DNA of 64,000 bases from DAHUYF01 sp035945115 (GTDB lineage Bacteria; Pseudomonadota; Alphaproteobacteria; ATCC43930; CGMCC-115725), in the NCBI GenBank assembly GCA_035945115.1, contig DASZAN010000041.1, forward strand, positions 1 to 64,000, in the 5' to 3' direction. Every line of letters begins with the position of its first letter. The first letter of the stretch is position 1. The translations under genes and the position numbers were made by a program. A model generated the notes under the pieces. It had not been told where the DNA came from. It was given only the letters and a program-made list of their open reading frames with translations, and ran no database searches. Positions 52,635-62,011 of this stretch are shown piece after piece.

Positions 52635-54274
52635 CCATCGATCCGGTCACTCTCACCGTGATCGAGAAGGGCTTGCAGCAGGTCTGCAGCGAAATGGACC
52701 TCGTGCACGAGAAGACCTCCTTCTCGCCCGTCATCTCCGAGTCCTTCGACCGCTCCAATGGCATCTACAGCAAGGAAAACGGCGATGTGATCGCCCAAGG
52801 CGAACTCGGCTTGCCGATTTTCATCGGTGTCATGCAGGAGACGAGCCGCGCCGTCATCGCCGACCGGCGGGATCTCGAGGACGGCGACGTCGTCCTTGTG
52901 AACGATCCCTACTTTGGCGGCACCCATCTCATGGATGTGAAGATGCTGCGCCCATTCTTCTATCGCGGCGAGCTCTGGTGCTATCTCTCGAACACAGGGC
53001 ATTGGCCCGACACCGGCGGTATGGTGCCCGGCGGCTTCAACAGCACCGCGACCGAGATCCACCAGGAAGGTTTGCGCATCCCGCCGGTGAAGCTGATGCG
53101 CCGCGGCGAGCTCGACGGGGACATCATCCGCATGGTGCTGGCGAATATCCGCGTTGCCGAAGAAAGGATCGGCGACATCAAGGCGCAGCTGGGCGCGCTC
53201 ACCACCGGCGCGCGGCGCCTGACCCTGCTCCTCGACCGCTACGGCCGCGACACCGTCGACCAAGCCATCGCCGAGCTTAGACGCCGTTCCGAGCGAATGA
53301 TGCGAGCGCAGATCGAGTCGATCCCTGATGGCCGCTACGAGAGTGTGGCGTACCTCGACAGCGACGGTGTCGTGAACGAGCCGCTCGAAATCCGCCTCGC
53401 TGTCGAGGTCGAAGGGAACAAAATCCGCTTCGATTTCTCGGGCTCGAGCCCGCCTTGCGCGGGCCCGATGAATTCGGTGTGGGCGACCACCCTCTCCTCC
53501 GTCTACGTGGCGATGAAGCACATCTTCCCGGAGATTCCCATCAACGCCGGCTGCTTCGCCCCGATCACGGTGAAACCGCCGAAGGGAACCTTCCTCTTTG
53601 CCGAATACCCGCGACCCGTCGCGGGTTGTGCTGCCGAGGTGGCGCAGCGCATCATCGAAGCCGTGTTCCTGGCGCTCGCCCAGGCCATACCGGAGCGGCT
53701 CTTCGCCGCGCCCGCGGGCACCAGCGGCAACTTCAGCCTCGGCGGGTACGATCCGGAGGAGCAGCGCAATTACGTCATGTACTTCTTCTCGGGCGGCGGC
53801 TACGGCGGCTGGTGGGCGGGTGACGGGCTCAGCAACGGCTGCTCAACCATCGGCATCTCCAAGACGCAGCCGATCGAGGTGCTGGAGCAGCGCTATCCCC
53901 TGCTGTTCGAGAAATATGCGCTTCGCGAGGGTTCGGGCGGCGCCGGAAAATTCCGCGGCGGCTTCGGCGTGAGCTACCGCGTGAAGCTGCTGCGCGGTGA
54001 GGCGAAGGCCTCCTTTCTGATGGAGCATGGCCGCTTTGGCCCGCCCGGGCTGTTCGGCGGCAATGCCGGCGCTCCTAACGCGATTCGGCTCCGGCAGGGC
54101 AACAAGGAACAGGTGCCGGAGCATCTGTCGAAGGGCGAAGGCTATCTGCTCAAGGCCGGTGACTATCTTGCGGTCGATACGCCGGGCGGCGGCGGGTACG
54201 GAGAGCCCAAGGACCGCGCGCCCGAGCTCATCGAGCGTGACCTTCGCGCCGGGTATTTTCCGCAAGACCGATAA
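52631..54274 (+). CDS. Hydantoinase/oxoprolinase family protein, subunit B (HyuB-like)
   Basis: A 547-residue partner subunit. It has the HyuB pattern MTIDPVTLTVIEKGLQQVCSEMDLVHEKTSFSPVISESFD, GDVVLVNDPYFGGTHLMDVKMLRPFF, NTGHWPDTGGMVPGGF and the Gly-rich C-terminal end EGYLLKAGDYLAVDTPGGGGYGEP. With subunit A it should form the ATP-dependent cyclic-amide-opening enzyme. Since the neighbouring dehydrogenase belongs to the sarcosine group, N-methylhydantoin is one candidate substrate, but this is inference. Confidence 0.9.
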   Translation: MTIDPVTLTVIEKGLQQVCSEMDLVHEKTSFSPVISESFDRSNGIYSKENGDVIAQGELGLPIFIGVMQETSRAVIADRRDLEDGDVVLVNDPYFGGTHLMDVKMLRPFFYRGELWCYLSNTGHWPDTGGMVPGGFNSTATEIHQEGLRIPPVKLMRRGELDGDIIRMVLANIRVAEERIGDIKAQLGALTTGARRLTLLLDRYGRDTVDQAIAELRRRSERMMRAQIESIPDGRYESVAYLDSDGVVNEPLEIRLAVEVEGNKIRFDFSGSSPPCAGPMNSVWATTLSSVYVAMKHIFPEIPINAGCFAPITVKPPKGTFLFAEYPRPVAGCAAEVAQRIIEAVFLALAQAIPERLFAAPAGTSGNFSLGGYDPEEQRNYVMYFFSGGGYGGWWAGDGLSNGCSTIGISKTQPIEVLEQRYPLLFEKYALREGSGGAGKFRGGFGVSYRVKLLRGEAKASFLMEHGRFGPPGLFGGNAGAPNAIRLRQGNKEQVPEHLSKGEGYLLKAGDYLAVDTPGGGGYGEPKDRAPELIERDLRAGYFPQDR

Positions 54275-54344
54275 CGATGTCGGTCGAAACCGGAGGCGTT
54301 TGCAACCGCGGCCGTTTGAGTCCGACTCCTTGTCGACGGTACGC

Positions 54345-55967
54345 CTACTTCTTCGGCCCGTAGGCTTTCATCGTCGTGTCGTAGAAGCTGTAGAGCGCAT
54401 CGCCGGCGATGACCCCGGCGGCGAACACTTCCATTTCCGAGCGGCGCTCACCCTTCGTCCAGTGCGTCCAGAGCCAGCGAAGCGCCACGCCGACCAACAC
54501 CGCCCAGCCCGCGTTGACATTGAAGATGAGAAGGCCGGTGGCGAAGAGGACGCCGAGCTGGCGCTTGGGCCCACCCAAGAACTGGACGATCGCGCCGGGA
54601 ATGGCCCAGAGCGCGAGCTGGCGCGCCACCTCCCAGGAGGCGCCCGCTTTGATGGCAGCGACATAGACGCGATCGACGGGCGCCACCTTGTTGCCGGCGA
54701 AGTAGCCCTGATAGGAGAGCGTAACGACAATGCCGGCGATGGCGAAGGCGAACATAGCGGCGAAGAGCTGCTGGCGCCGCCCGTCGCGCTCGAAGCCGGG
54801 GTTCTCGCCGTAGCCGCGCAGCATATAGCCGGCCTTCAAATCGTAGCCCATATCGGCGAAGGCGGGACCGGTCGCCGCCGAGAATCCCACGAGAAGGCAG
54901 AGCGCCGGCGCGGGAAAGCCGATGAGAATGCCGATCACCAATGTGATGAGTGCCACGGCAAAGGCCGGGAACCAGCCGGCATGCATCGCCGCCAGGCCAA
55001 CGATGAGCTCGTGCGCCAGCGCGGCAAACGCGGCGTAGACGATGAAGAGAATGAGCATGCCGGGCGACATCTCAGAGAAAAGCCCGCCCAAGAGCGCGAT
55101 CAGCGCGGCGATCACGATGTAGGCGCCGCTGCCCAAGCCGATGGTGCGCCTGACTGCCGCCGCGCTCTTCTGTGCGTCGATCTCGCGGGCACCGGCGCGC
55201 CGCATCATCAGTAACGCGACCTGGATGAGCGCCACCAGGCCCGCGCCTACCATGACGCCATGGGGAATGTATGCCTTCATGAGATCGCCGCCTGGCAGCA
55301 GCGACGAGAAAAGCGTCGGCGAGTAGCCCCGGATCAACAGGCCGATGCCGAACATAGTAAGCGCCCAGATGTTGCCGATGAAGGCGACGCCGAATGCCGA
55401 CATGGGAATCGTGAAGATCGAGCCGACAATGCCGACGCCCACGCCGCCCAGGAGCACCAGCCCCTTGCGTCCGCCCTCATCGCCGGCGCGGATCGCCTCG
55501 GCGGCGGCGACGCCCGGGGGCCAGGCGCCGCTCGAAGGGAACACTTCGCTGTCGAACATGCGGTAGAGGAGATAGCCGTCGACCAGCATGGCGAGAAAGA
55601 CGCCGATCAACATCGGCGGCACCAAATCCATTCGCCCCAAGACAAAGGGAATGCCGACCGGCAGCAAGAGCGCATTCCCGGCGCCGAAAGTGGCGGCGGA
55701 GATGGCGCTCTGCGCGAGGTTCTGCACATGGATCGAGCGATAGCGGCCGAAGGCGCGGCCGGGAATGCGCGCGAGCGCCATGCCGGCGAGCGCGCCGATG
55801 AGCGCGGTGTTGGTGGTAATCCCGAGCGTGGTGATGAGCTCGGTGCCGATGATGGCGCCCAGCACGCACAGCGGTGCGATGAGCAGCAGGCTCGCCCCGC
55901 TGAAGAACCTCGGATGCTCGAGCGATCGTGGATGTTCGACAGCTGTCGCCCGTTCCATATTGTTCAT
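54345..55967 (-). CDS. OPT/YSL-type oligopeptide transporter family protein
   Basis: A 540-residue integral membrane protein with about a dozen hydrophobic segments. Blocks resembling the OPT superfamily are VFPSSGAWPPGVAAAEAIRAGDEGGRKGLVLLGG and VGFSAATGPAFADMGYDLKAGYMLRGYGENPGFERDGRRQQ. OPT proteins import peptides, glutathione or metal-chelates by proton coupling. It lies 92 bp downstream of the fused oxoprolinase on the same strand, so the pair may import and cleave a gamma-glutamyl or cyclic compound. The ligand is not evident. Confidence 0.75.
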   Translation of the reverse strand: MNNMERATAVEHPRSLEHPRFFSGASLLLIAPLCVLGAIIGTELITTLGITTNTALIGALAGMALARIPGRAFGRYRSIHVQNLAQSAISAATFGAGNALLLPVGIPFVLGRMDLVPPMLIGVFLAMLVDGYLLYRMFDSEVFPSSGAWPPGVAAAEAIRAGDEGGRKGLVLLGGVGVGIVGSIFTIPMSAFGVAFIGNIWALTMFGIGLLIRGYSPTLFSSLLPGGDLMKAYIPHGVMVGAGLVALIQVALLMMRRAGAREIDAQKSAAAVRRTIGLGSGAYIVIAALIALLGGLFSEMSPGMLILFIVYAAFAALAHELIVGLAAMHAGWFPAFAVALITLVIGILIGFPAPALCLLVGFSAATGPAFADMGYDLKAGYMLRGYGENPGFERDGRRQQLFAAMFAFAIAGIVVTLSYQGYFAGNKVAPVDRVYVAAIKAGASWEVARQLALWAIPGAIVQFLGGPKRQLGVLFATGLLIFNVNAGWAVLVGVALRWLWTHWTKGERRSEMEVFAAGVIAGDALYSFYDTTMKAYGPKK

Positions 55968-56059
55968 TGTTCCCCCGCCTTTTTTGTTGCCGCCCGCCCC
56001 CTCACCCCTCCATTGCTTCGCGATGGGTGCCTCCCTTCCCCGAGGAGAGACGGAAAAAT

Positions 56060-59000
56060 TTACTCCGCCGCGCTCGTTTGCGCTTGTCCACCGTAGTGGC
56101 GGCGCACCGCCTCGGGCGAGACGTAGCCGTCCGCTACATCGGCATCGAGCTGGGCGCGGTCACGCTCGAGCGCCGGGCCGAAGCCGGAGCCGCCGCCGAG
56201 CTGCACTTCGATGATCCGGTCCGTGCCGGTGAGCGTCACCAATTCGCCGGTGCCGCAATCGTGGACGACATTGCCATCGCGGTCGCGCACGAGCCCGTGC
56301 ACGCCGCCGCCGGCGCGGCCCGCGAACAAGCCATCGGTCTCGACGCCAACGCCCTCGGGATAGACCGAGAACAAGGTCGGCAGGCCGTCGTCATAGAGCT
56401 TGCGCAGGCGCGTGCGCACGCCGAGGCCGCCGCGATGGCGCCCCGGGCCGCCGGAATCCCTCACCAGCGATTTCTCAAGCACCAGCACCGGCGCCCTCGT
56501 CTCCATGAGCTCGATCGAGGTGTTGGCGGCGGAGGTCGGGTAAAGCAGGGCCGACTTACCGTCGCCATGGGAGGACGCGCCCTGCCCGCCGCCCATGAAG
56601 AAATGATCGGCGTAGATGCGCCCCTCGCCGTCGCGGCCATAAATATTGATGGCATGCGGCAGGCCCGTCGCCGCCTGCACTTGCTGCGGCGCCGCCTCGG
56701 CGAGCGCGCGGAAGATGTTGGGCGCGATGTACCAGCCGGTGCGGGTGCGCAAATTCACTGACGCCGGCTTTTCCGCATTGAGCACGGAGCCTCTGGGCGC
56801 GCGCACGGTGAAGGGGCGATAGCAGCCGGCATTGCTGCGGATCTGCGGCGTGAGGATGCATTTCAGCGGATAGGTCGTATGTGCCGCCGTATAGGTGTAA
56901 GTGCAGTTGAGGCCGCCCTGCGGCTGCTGCGGCGGCGCGCCGGCGAAATCGACCTCGATCGCGTCGTCCTTCACCGCGACAGTGACGGGATAGCGGAGCC
57001 GGGTGCCGAGCGGATTGTTCCAGACCTCGGCGCGGTACTCGCCCTTCGGCAGCTTGCGGATCGCGTCCCGCACCGCGCGCTCGGCACGGTCATGGACGAC
57101 GGCGGCGAGCGCGCTCAGATCGTGCATGCCGTAATCATCCATGAAGGCGAGGAGCCGCTCCGCACCCAAGCGGTTGGCGGCGACGAAGGAATGGATGTCG
57201 CCCAGCACCTCCTCGGGCTTGCGCACGTTCTCGGCAAGCAGCGTGAGCAAATCCTCGTTGGCGGCGCCCGCGCGGTAGAGCTTCATCGGCGGAATCTGGA
57301 AGCCCTCGTCGTAGATCTCGCGGGCGCGGAGCCAATCGCGGCTGCCGCCGATATCGCCGACATGCCCCACCGTCGCGGTGAGCGCTACCACGCGTCCCTG
57401 GCGAAAGACCGGCATCACCACGGCAATATCGAAGAGATGCCCGGCGCAGAGCCAGGGATCGTTGGTGATGAGCACGTCGCCGGGCCTCAGCGTCTCCGGC
57501 GGGAATTTTTGGATGAGCGCCTTCACCGCGATCGGCAAGGTGAGATTGAAGACCGGCATGGCGCGTGGCGAATGGGCGAGGCTCTCGCCATTGGGATCGA
57601 GCAGATCGGTAGCGAAATCTTGCGCTTCCGAGACGATGAGCGAAAAGGCCGTGCGCACGATGGTGTGCCACATCTCCTCGACCACGGTGACGAGCCGCGC
57701 CCACATGATCTCGAGCGAGGCCGGATCCGCTTCGATGAGGGCGCGCGCCTCTTCGACGGGCGTCGTCGCGGTGATGCGCGCCGCAGCGGGCGGCATCACT
57801 GCAATCTCGAGCCGGAGCGTGCCGTCTGCCGCGACGATGACGCGGTCGCCCGGCGAGACGATCGTCGTCGCCTCGCGCTCTTCGATGATGGCGGGGCCGG
57901 CGATCTCGGCCCCCGGCGCAAGCGCGTACCGGTCATAGACCGGCGTTTCGAGGAAGCCATCGCCGAAGAAGGCGCGACGTGTGCCCTTCTTCGCGGCTCC
58001 GGCTACGGCCGCGCCCGCCTCGGCGAGGCTCAGGGATGGCGCTGGGCCGCGGCAGCGGACGCGAAGCGACACCATCTGCACCGCCACGCCGTCATAGACC
58101 GTGGTGTAGCGCGCCGCGTAGGCTTCGGCGAAGGCGCGGTGGATTGCCGGCATGCGCGAGGCGTCGATCGTTCCATCGGGAAGGGCGACGTTTGTCTCGT
58201 GAATCTGGCCCAAGAGCCGCATGTCGGCGGAACGCTCCGTCACGACCTCCTCGGGTGCGGTGCCGGCGGCAAGGAGGCGCGCCTTGGTCTCGCCTTCGAG
58301 CTCGCGCAGAACGGCGTCGATACGCTGGGCCGCGTCGGTCTCGTCGAGGCGAAGTGGATGGCTCCGCACCTGCTCGAAGGAGAGCGGCGCCGCAAGGAAA
58401 CCCAAGGCCGAGGCGGCGCCGGAGGCCGGCGGAATGAGCACCTCGTTGGCGCCGAGAATGCGCGCGACCCCGGCCGCATGGGCGGGACCCGCGCCGCCAA
58501 AGCCCACCAAGGCGTAGCGTCGCGGATCCTTGCCTTTCTCGACGACATGGATACGCGCCGCCGCCGCCATGCTTTCGGTGACCACGCGATGGATGCCCCA
58601 GGCGGTCTCGACGGCGGAGAGCCCGAGCTTGCCGCCAAGCTCGGCCAGCGCGGTTTCCGCCGCCTTTCGGTCGAGCGCCATGCGGCCGCCGAGGAAGAAA
58701 CCGGGATCGTAATAGCCGAGCAGCAGGTTGGCGTCGGTCACGGTTGGCGCGCGGCCGCCACGGCCGTAGCAGGCGGGACCGGGATCAGCGCCGGCGGAGT
58801 GCGGGCCCACTTGCAGGAGCCCCACCTCGCTCACCGAGGCGATCGACCCGCCGCCTGCGCCGATCTCGATCATATCGATGACCGGCGCCTTGATGGGGAG
58901 GCCCGAGCCCTTCTTGAAGCGATGGACGCGCGCCGCTTCCATCTCCGCGGCGATCGCGGCACGGCCGTTCTCGATGAGGCAGGCCTTGGCCGTGGTGCCG

Positions 59001-59872
59001 CCCATATCGAAGCTGATGACGTCGGACTTTCCGGCGAGGCGGCCGACGAAGGCGGTCGCGAGCGCGCCGCCCGCCGGACCCGATTCCAGAAGCCGGATGG
59101 GAAACGCGCGCGCCGTTTCAGGCGCGACAAGCCCGCCGGCCGAGTGCATGAGGTAGAGGGCACCGCGAAATCCCCGCTGCCAAAGCCCGCGCTCGAGGCG
59201 CCGCACATAGCGGTCCATCAGCGGCTGCACGAACGCGTTGGCGCAGGTGGTGACGAAGCGCTGATACTCCCAGAGCTCGGCCACCACCTCGGAGGAAAGG
59301 GAGACGGCGAGCTCGGGAAAGACCTCGGCGATGGCAGCGCGCGCCTCTTGCTCGTGAGCGGGGTTGCGGTAGGCATGGAGGAAGCAGACGGCGATCGCGT
59401 CGACGCCTTGGGCGACGAGCTGCCGCGCCGCCTCGCGCACCGCCACGGGATCGAGCGGCACCACGACGTTGCCGTCGTGGTCGAGACGCTCCGCCACTTC
59501 GAGACGACGCCGGCGCGGCACCAACGGCTCGGGATAGCGCAGGAAGAGATCGTAGATGTCGTAGCGCTGCTCCGTCCCCATCTCGAGAATGTCGCGAAAT
59601 CCCGCGGTGGTGATGAGACCAAGCTTGGCGCCGCGCCGCTCGATCAGCGCGTTGGTGACGAGCGTCGTGCCATGAACGATCTCGCCCACCGCGCTCATGT
59701 CGATGCCGGCGGCGGCCAGCAGTTGATCGAGCCCTTCGAGCGCGCCCACCGAGGGATCCTGCGGCGTCGTCAGGCATTTGTGGAGGCGGATCGAGTTGCG
59801 CTCCCGATCGAGCAGGATGAAATCGGTGAACGTCCCGCCGATGTCGAAGCCGATGCGCCAGCGCGTGCTCAT
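56060..59872 (-). CDS. Hydantoinase B/oxoprolinase family fusion (5-oxoprolinase-like, A+B in one chain)
   Basis: A 1270-residue protein, close to eukaryotic 5-oxoprolinase length. The N-terminal A part begins WRIGFDIGGTFTDFILLDRERNSIRLHKCLTTPQDPS, with VHGTTLVTNALIERRG and SFDMGGTTAKACLI. The B part starts about residue 735 (IMWARLVTVVEEMWHTIVRTAFSLIVSEAQDFA) and includes ITNDPWLCAGHLFDIAVVMPVF and GHVGDIGGS. It ends with PSLGGGSGFGP-like Gly-rich text (QLGGGSGFGPALERD). ATG 59872 matches the family start; the frame is open to 59956. It shares a promoter region with dgdA and may form an operon with the OPT transporter. Confidence 0.9.
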   Translation of the reverse strand: MSTRWRIGFDIGGTFTDFILLDRERNSIRLHKCLTTPQDPSVGALEGLDQLLAAAGIDMSAVGEIVHGTTLVTNALIERRGAKLGLITTAGFRDILEMGTEQRYDIYDLFLRYPEPLVPRRRRLEVAERLDHDGNVVVPLDPVAVREAARQLVAQGVDAIAVCFLHAYRNPAHEQEARAAIAEVFPELAVSLSSEVVAELWEYQRFVTTCANAFVQPLMDRYVRRLERGLWQRGFRGALYLMHSAGGLVAPETARAFPIRLLESGPAGGALATAFVGRLAGKSDVISFDMGGTTAKACLIENGRAAIAAEMEAARVHRFKKGSGLPIKAPVIDMIEIGAGGGSIASVSEVGLLQVGPHSAGADPGPACYGRGGRAPTVTDANLLLGYYDPGFFLGGRMALDRKAAETALAELGGKLGLSAVETAWGIHRVVTESMAAAARIHVVEKGKDPRRYALVGFGGAGPAHAAGVARILGANEVLIPPASGAASALGFLAAPLSFEQVRSHPLRLDETDAAQRIDAVLRELEGETKARLLAAGTAPEEVVTERSADMRLLGQIHETNVALPDGTIDASRMPAIHRAFAEAYAARYTTVYDGVAVQMVSLRVRCRGPAPSLSLAEAGAAVAGAAKKGTRRAFFGDGFLETPVYDRYALAPGAEIAGPAIIEEREATTIVSPGDRVIVAADGTLRLEIAVMPPAAARITATTPVEEARALIEADPASLEIMWARLVTVVEEMWHTIVRTAFSLIVSEAQDFATDLLDPNGESLAHSPRAMPVFNLTLPIAVKALIQKFPPETLRPGDVLITNDPWLCAGHLFDIAVVMPVFRQGRVVALTATVGHVGDIGGSRDWLRAREIYDEGFQIPPMKLYRAGAANEDLLTLLAENVRKPEEVLGDIHSFVAANRLGAERLLAFMDDYGMHDLSALAAVVHDRAERAVRDAIRKLPKGEYRAEVWNNPLGTRLRYPVTVAVKDDAIEVDFAGAPPQQPQGGLNCTYTYTAAHTTYPLKCILTPQIRSNAGCYRPFTVRAPRGSVLNAEKPASVNLRTRTGWYIAPNIFRALAEAAPQQVQAATGLPHAINIYGRDGEGRIYADHFFMGGGQGASSHGDGKSALLYPTSAANTSIELMETRAPVLVLEKSLVRDSGGPGRHRGGLGVRTRLRKLYDDGLPTLFSVYPEGVGVETDGLFAGRAGGGVHGLVRDRDGNVVHDCGTGELVTLTGTDRIIEVQLGGGSGFGPALERDRAQLDADVADGYVSPEAVRRHYGGQAQTSAAE

Positions 59873-59964
59873 GAGCAGGCTCCCAGATCCGGTGCCGGAA
59901 GTGTAGGTGATGGAGAACCGCGTTTCAAAGCGATCCGGGGCCGATCCGCTGAACAACGTCGCTC

Positions 59965-59979
59965 TTCAATGAAAGTGAC
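59965..59979 (+). repeat. Direct repeat TTCAATnnnAGTGAC, copy 1
   Basis: TTCAATgaaAGTGAC. It matches the copy at 60022-60036 in 12 fixed positions; starts are 57 bp apart. It is followed by ACAAACACTCATT, giving a partial inverted repeat. It lies in the divergent region between the oxoprolinase fusion and dgdA, so it may bind a regulator. Confidence 0.45.
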
Positions 59980-60021
59980 AAACACTCATTTGCGCACGAA
60001 CAGCTTTACGCTTACCTTCCT

Positions 60022-60036
60022 TTCAATTGGAGTGAC
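60022..60036 (+). repeat. Direct repeat TTCAATnnnAGTGAC, copy 2
   Basis: TTCAATtggAGTGAC. It overlaps the GGAG ribosome site (60029-60032) of dgdA, whose ATG is at 60043. Its position means a bound protein could block translation or transcription start of dgdA. Confidence 0.45.
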
Positions 60037-60042
60037 GATCAA

Positions 60043-61341
60043 ATGAACCATCTTCCTTCCGGCGTCCCTCCCGAGATCTGGACGCGTGCCCAGCGTCATC
60101 TGTTGCAGTACGGCGGTGAGTTCGTGCCGTTCGTGCCGGAGCGCGCCGAAGGCGCATTCCTTTACGATGCGGGCGGCCGACGCGTGCTCGATTTCACCTC
60201 GGGGCAGATGAGCGCCATCTTAGGTCATTCCCATCCGGAGATTGTCGCGACCGTGCGGGAGTGGATTGCGCGGCTGGACCATCTCTTTTCGTCAATGATC
60301 TCGGCGCCGGTGGCCAACCTGGCTCATGCCTTGGCGCAACTGGTGCCCGACCTGCCGAAGGTGATGTTCTTGTCGACGGGCGGCGAAGCGAATGAAGCAG
60401 CGATACGGCTGGGCAAGCTTGTCACGGGCAAGTGGGAGATTGTGGGATTCACGCAGTCGTGGCATGGGATGACTGGTGGCGCCGCCTCGGCCACCTACAA
60501 GGCGGGGCGACGCGGGATCGGACCGCTTGCAGCGGGTTCCTTCGCCATTCCTGCGCCGAATGCCTATCGCCCCCGATTTCCCGGCGTGAGCTGGCAGCAG
60601 GAGCTCAACGACGCGTTCGATCTTTTGGATCGGCAAAGTACCGGCAACCTCGCCGCCTTCATCGCCGAGCCGATCCTCAGCTCAGGCGGCATCTTGGATC
60701 TTCCGCCCGGATATCTCGTGGCATTGCACGAGCATTGCCGCGCACGAGGCATGCTTCTGATCCTCGACGAGGCCCAGACCGGTATTGGACGAACGGGAAC
60801 GATGTTCGCGTTCGAGCGCGACGGCGTCGTGCCGCACATCTTGACATTGTCCAAGACGCTGGGCGCTGGGCTGCCGCTCTCGGCGGTGATGACCACCGAT
60901 GATATCGCCGCGGAAGCGGAGAGAAGAGACTTCTTGTTCTATACGACGCACGTCAACGACCCATTGCCGGCTGCGGTCGGCATGAAGGTGCTTGAGATCG
61001 TCATCCGCGATGGGTTGGCGAACAAGGCTCGGGAATCCGGTGGACGACTAGCGGCCGGACTACACAGGCTGAAGCAGCGGCACGCTTGCATCGGTGATGT
61101 CCGTGGACGAGGTCTCCTGCTCGGCCTCGAGTTCACGAAAAGCAACGGCAAAGATCCGGCGGCGATTTCGAATGCAGTCACCGACGCGGCGCTCGAGCTT
61201 GGTCTCTCAGCAAACATCGTGCGCACTGGTGCATCTGGCCCGACGATGCGCATTGCGCCGCCGCTAACCGTCAGCGACGCCGAAATCGATCTCGGTCTCG
61301 AGCTGCTCGATGCGGCAATCTCACGAGTGATGCCGCGCTAG
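60043..61341 (+). CDS. dgdA: 2,2-dialkylglycine decarboxylase
   Basis: A 432-residue class III PLP aminotransferase that decarboxylates 2-aminoisobutyrate-type amino acids and transaminates pyruvate. Identity to the known enzyme is visible over the whole length: LDFTSGQMSAILGHSHPEI with the special Gln55, EIVGFTQSWHGMTGGAASATYKAGRRGIGP, AFIAEPILSSGGI, DEAQTGIGRTGTMFAFERDGV, the PLP lysine K271 in LTLSKTLGAGLPL, FYTTHVNDPLPAAVG, and the carboxylate Arg in MRIAPPLTVS. Ribosome site TTGGAGTG. The usual LysR-type regulator DgdR is not seen nearby. Confidence 0.92.
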   Translation: MNHLPSGVPPEIWTRAQRHLLQYGGEFVPFVPERAEGAFLYDAGGRRVLDFTSGQMSAILGHSHPEIVATVREWIARLDHLFSSMISAPVANLAHALAQLVPDLPKVMFLSTGGEANEAAIRLGKLVTGKWEIVGFTQSWHGMTGGAASATYKAGRRGIGPLAAGSFAIPAPNAYRPRFPGVSWQQELNDAFDLLDRQSTGNLAAFIAEPILSSGGILDLPPGYLVALHEHCRARGMLLILDEAQTGIGRTGTMFAFERDGVVPHILTLSKTLGAGLPLSAVMTTDDIAAEAERRDFLFYTTHVNDPLPAAVGMKVLEIVIRDGLANKARESGGRLAAGLHRLKQRHACIGDVRGRGLLLGLEFTKSNGKDPAAISNAVTDAALELGLSANIVRTGASGPTMRIAPPLTVSDAEIDLGLELLDAAISRVMPR

Positions 61342-61510
61342 CGATCAGCACCGGACATCGCCGGCGGCGGATTCAACTCTTTCGGCGCCGGACACAATCG
61401 GCGGCGAGATCGAACGGCACAAGCACCAGCGACGACTCTGGCTTAGGCTCCATCGGGTCGGCTGTCCGGTGCCGACTTGCGGGGAGGACCCACGTAAGTC
61501 CGCCACCCAT

Positions 61511-61888
61511 TCAGCCGCGATGCAGCGCGCAGATCTTGTTGCCAGCTGGATCGCGCAGATAGGCGAGGTAGAGCTTGCCCGCAGGCCCTTCGCGCCAGCC
61601 CGGTGGATCCTCGATGCTCTTGCCACCGTTGGCGACCCCGGCGTCGTGAAAAGCCTTCGCCTGCTCGGGGCTCGTGCACGCGAAGCCGATGGTGCCCCCA
61701 TTGGCATGCGTCGCGGCCTTGCCGTCGATCGGCTTGGTGAGGCCGAAGACGCCCGTCTTCGTGCGATAGAAAATGCGGCCCTTCGGATCGGCTTGGCCCG
61801 GCGACAGCCCGATCGCGCCCAGCACAGCGTCATAGAACTTCTTCGATGCGGCGAGATCGTTGGTGCCGACCATGACGTGCGAGAACAT
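61511..61888 (-). CDS. VOC family protein (glyoxalase/bleomycin-resistance fold)
   Basis: A 125-residue VOC protein made of two babb-type units. It begins MFSHVMVGTNDLAASKKFYDAVLGAIG, has HANGGTIGFACTSPEQAKAFHDAGVANGGKSIEDP, and ends KLYLAYLRDPAGNKICALHRG. His and other residues in these positions could bind a metal. ATG 61888 has a GAAGGA site. The substrate is unknown; such proteins range from lyases to binding or resistance proteins. It is divergent from the amidohydrolase at 62106. Confidence 0.85.
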   Translation of the reverse strand: MFSHVMVGTNDLAASKKFYDAVLGAIGLSPGQADPKGRIFYRTKTGVFGLTKPIDGKAATHANGGTIGFACTSPEQAKAFHDAGVANGGKSIEDPPGWREGPAGKLYLAYLRDPAGNKICALHRG

Positions 61889-62011
61889 GCCTCGGTGTCC
61901 TTCTGCCTGTATCCGATCCTGGTGCTTCGCTGGCCGCTCCCCATCCCTCGCGAACGCGGTGCCCGGGGGCGGAATGAATCGGGCACCTTCCGCTTTGATT
62001 TCATTGTATGG

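Noticed and set aside
56879..60046. A 1055-codon plus-strand open frame antisense to the oxoprolinase fusion
   Set aside because: Its translation is Arg/His/Asp-rich without domains, as expected for the antisense of a GC-rich coding gene; the minus-strand frame has clear family motifs over its full length.
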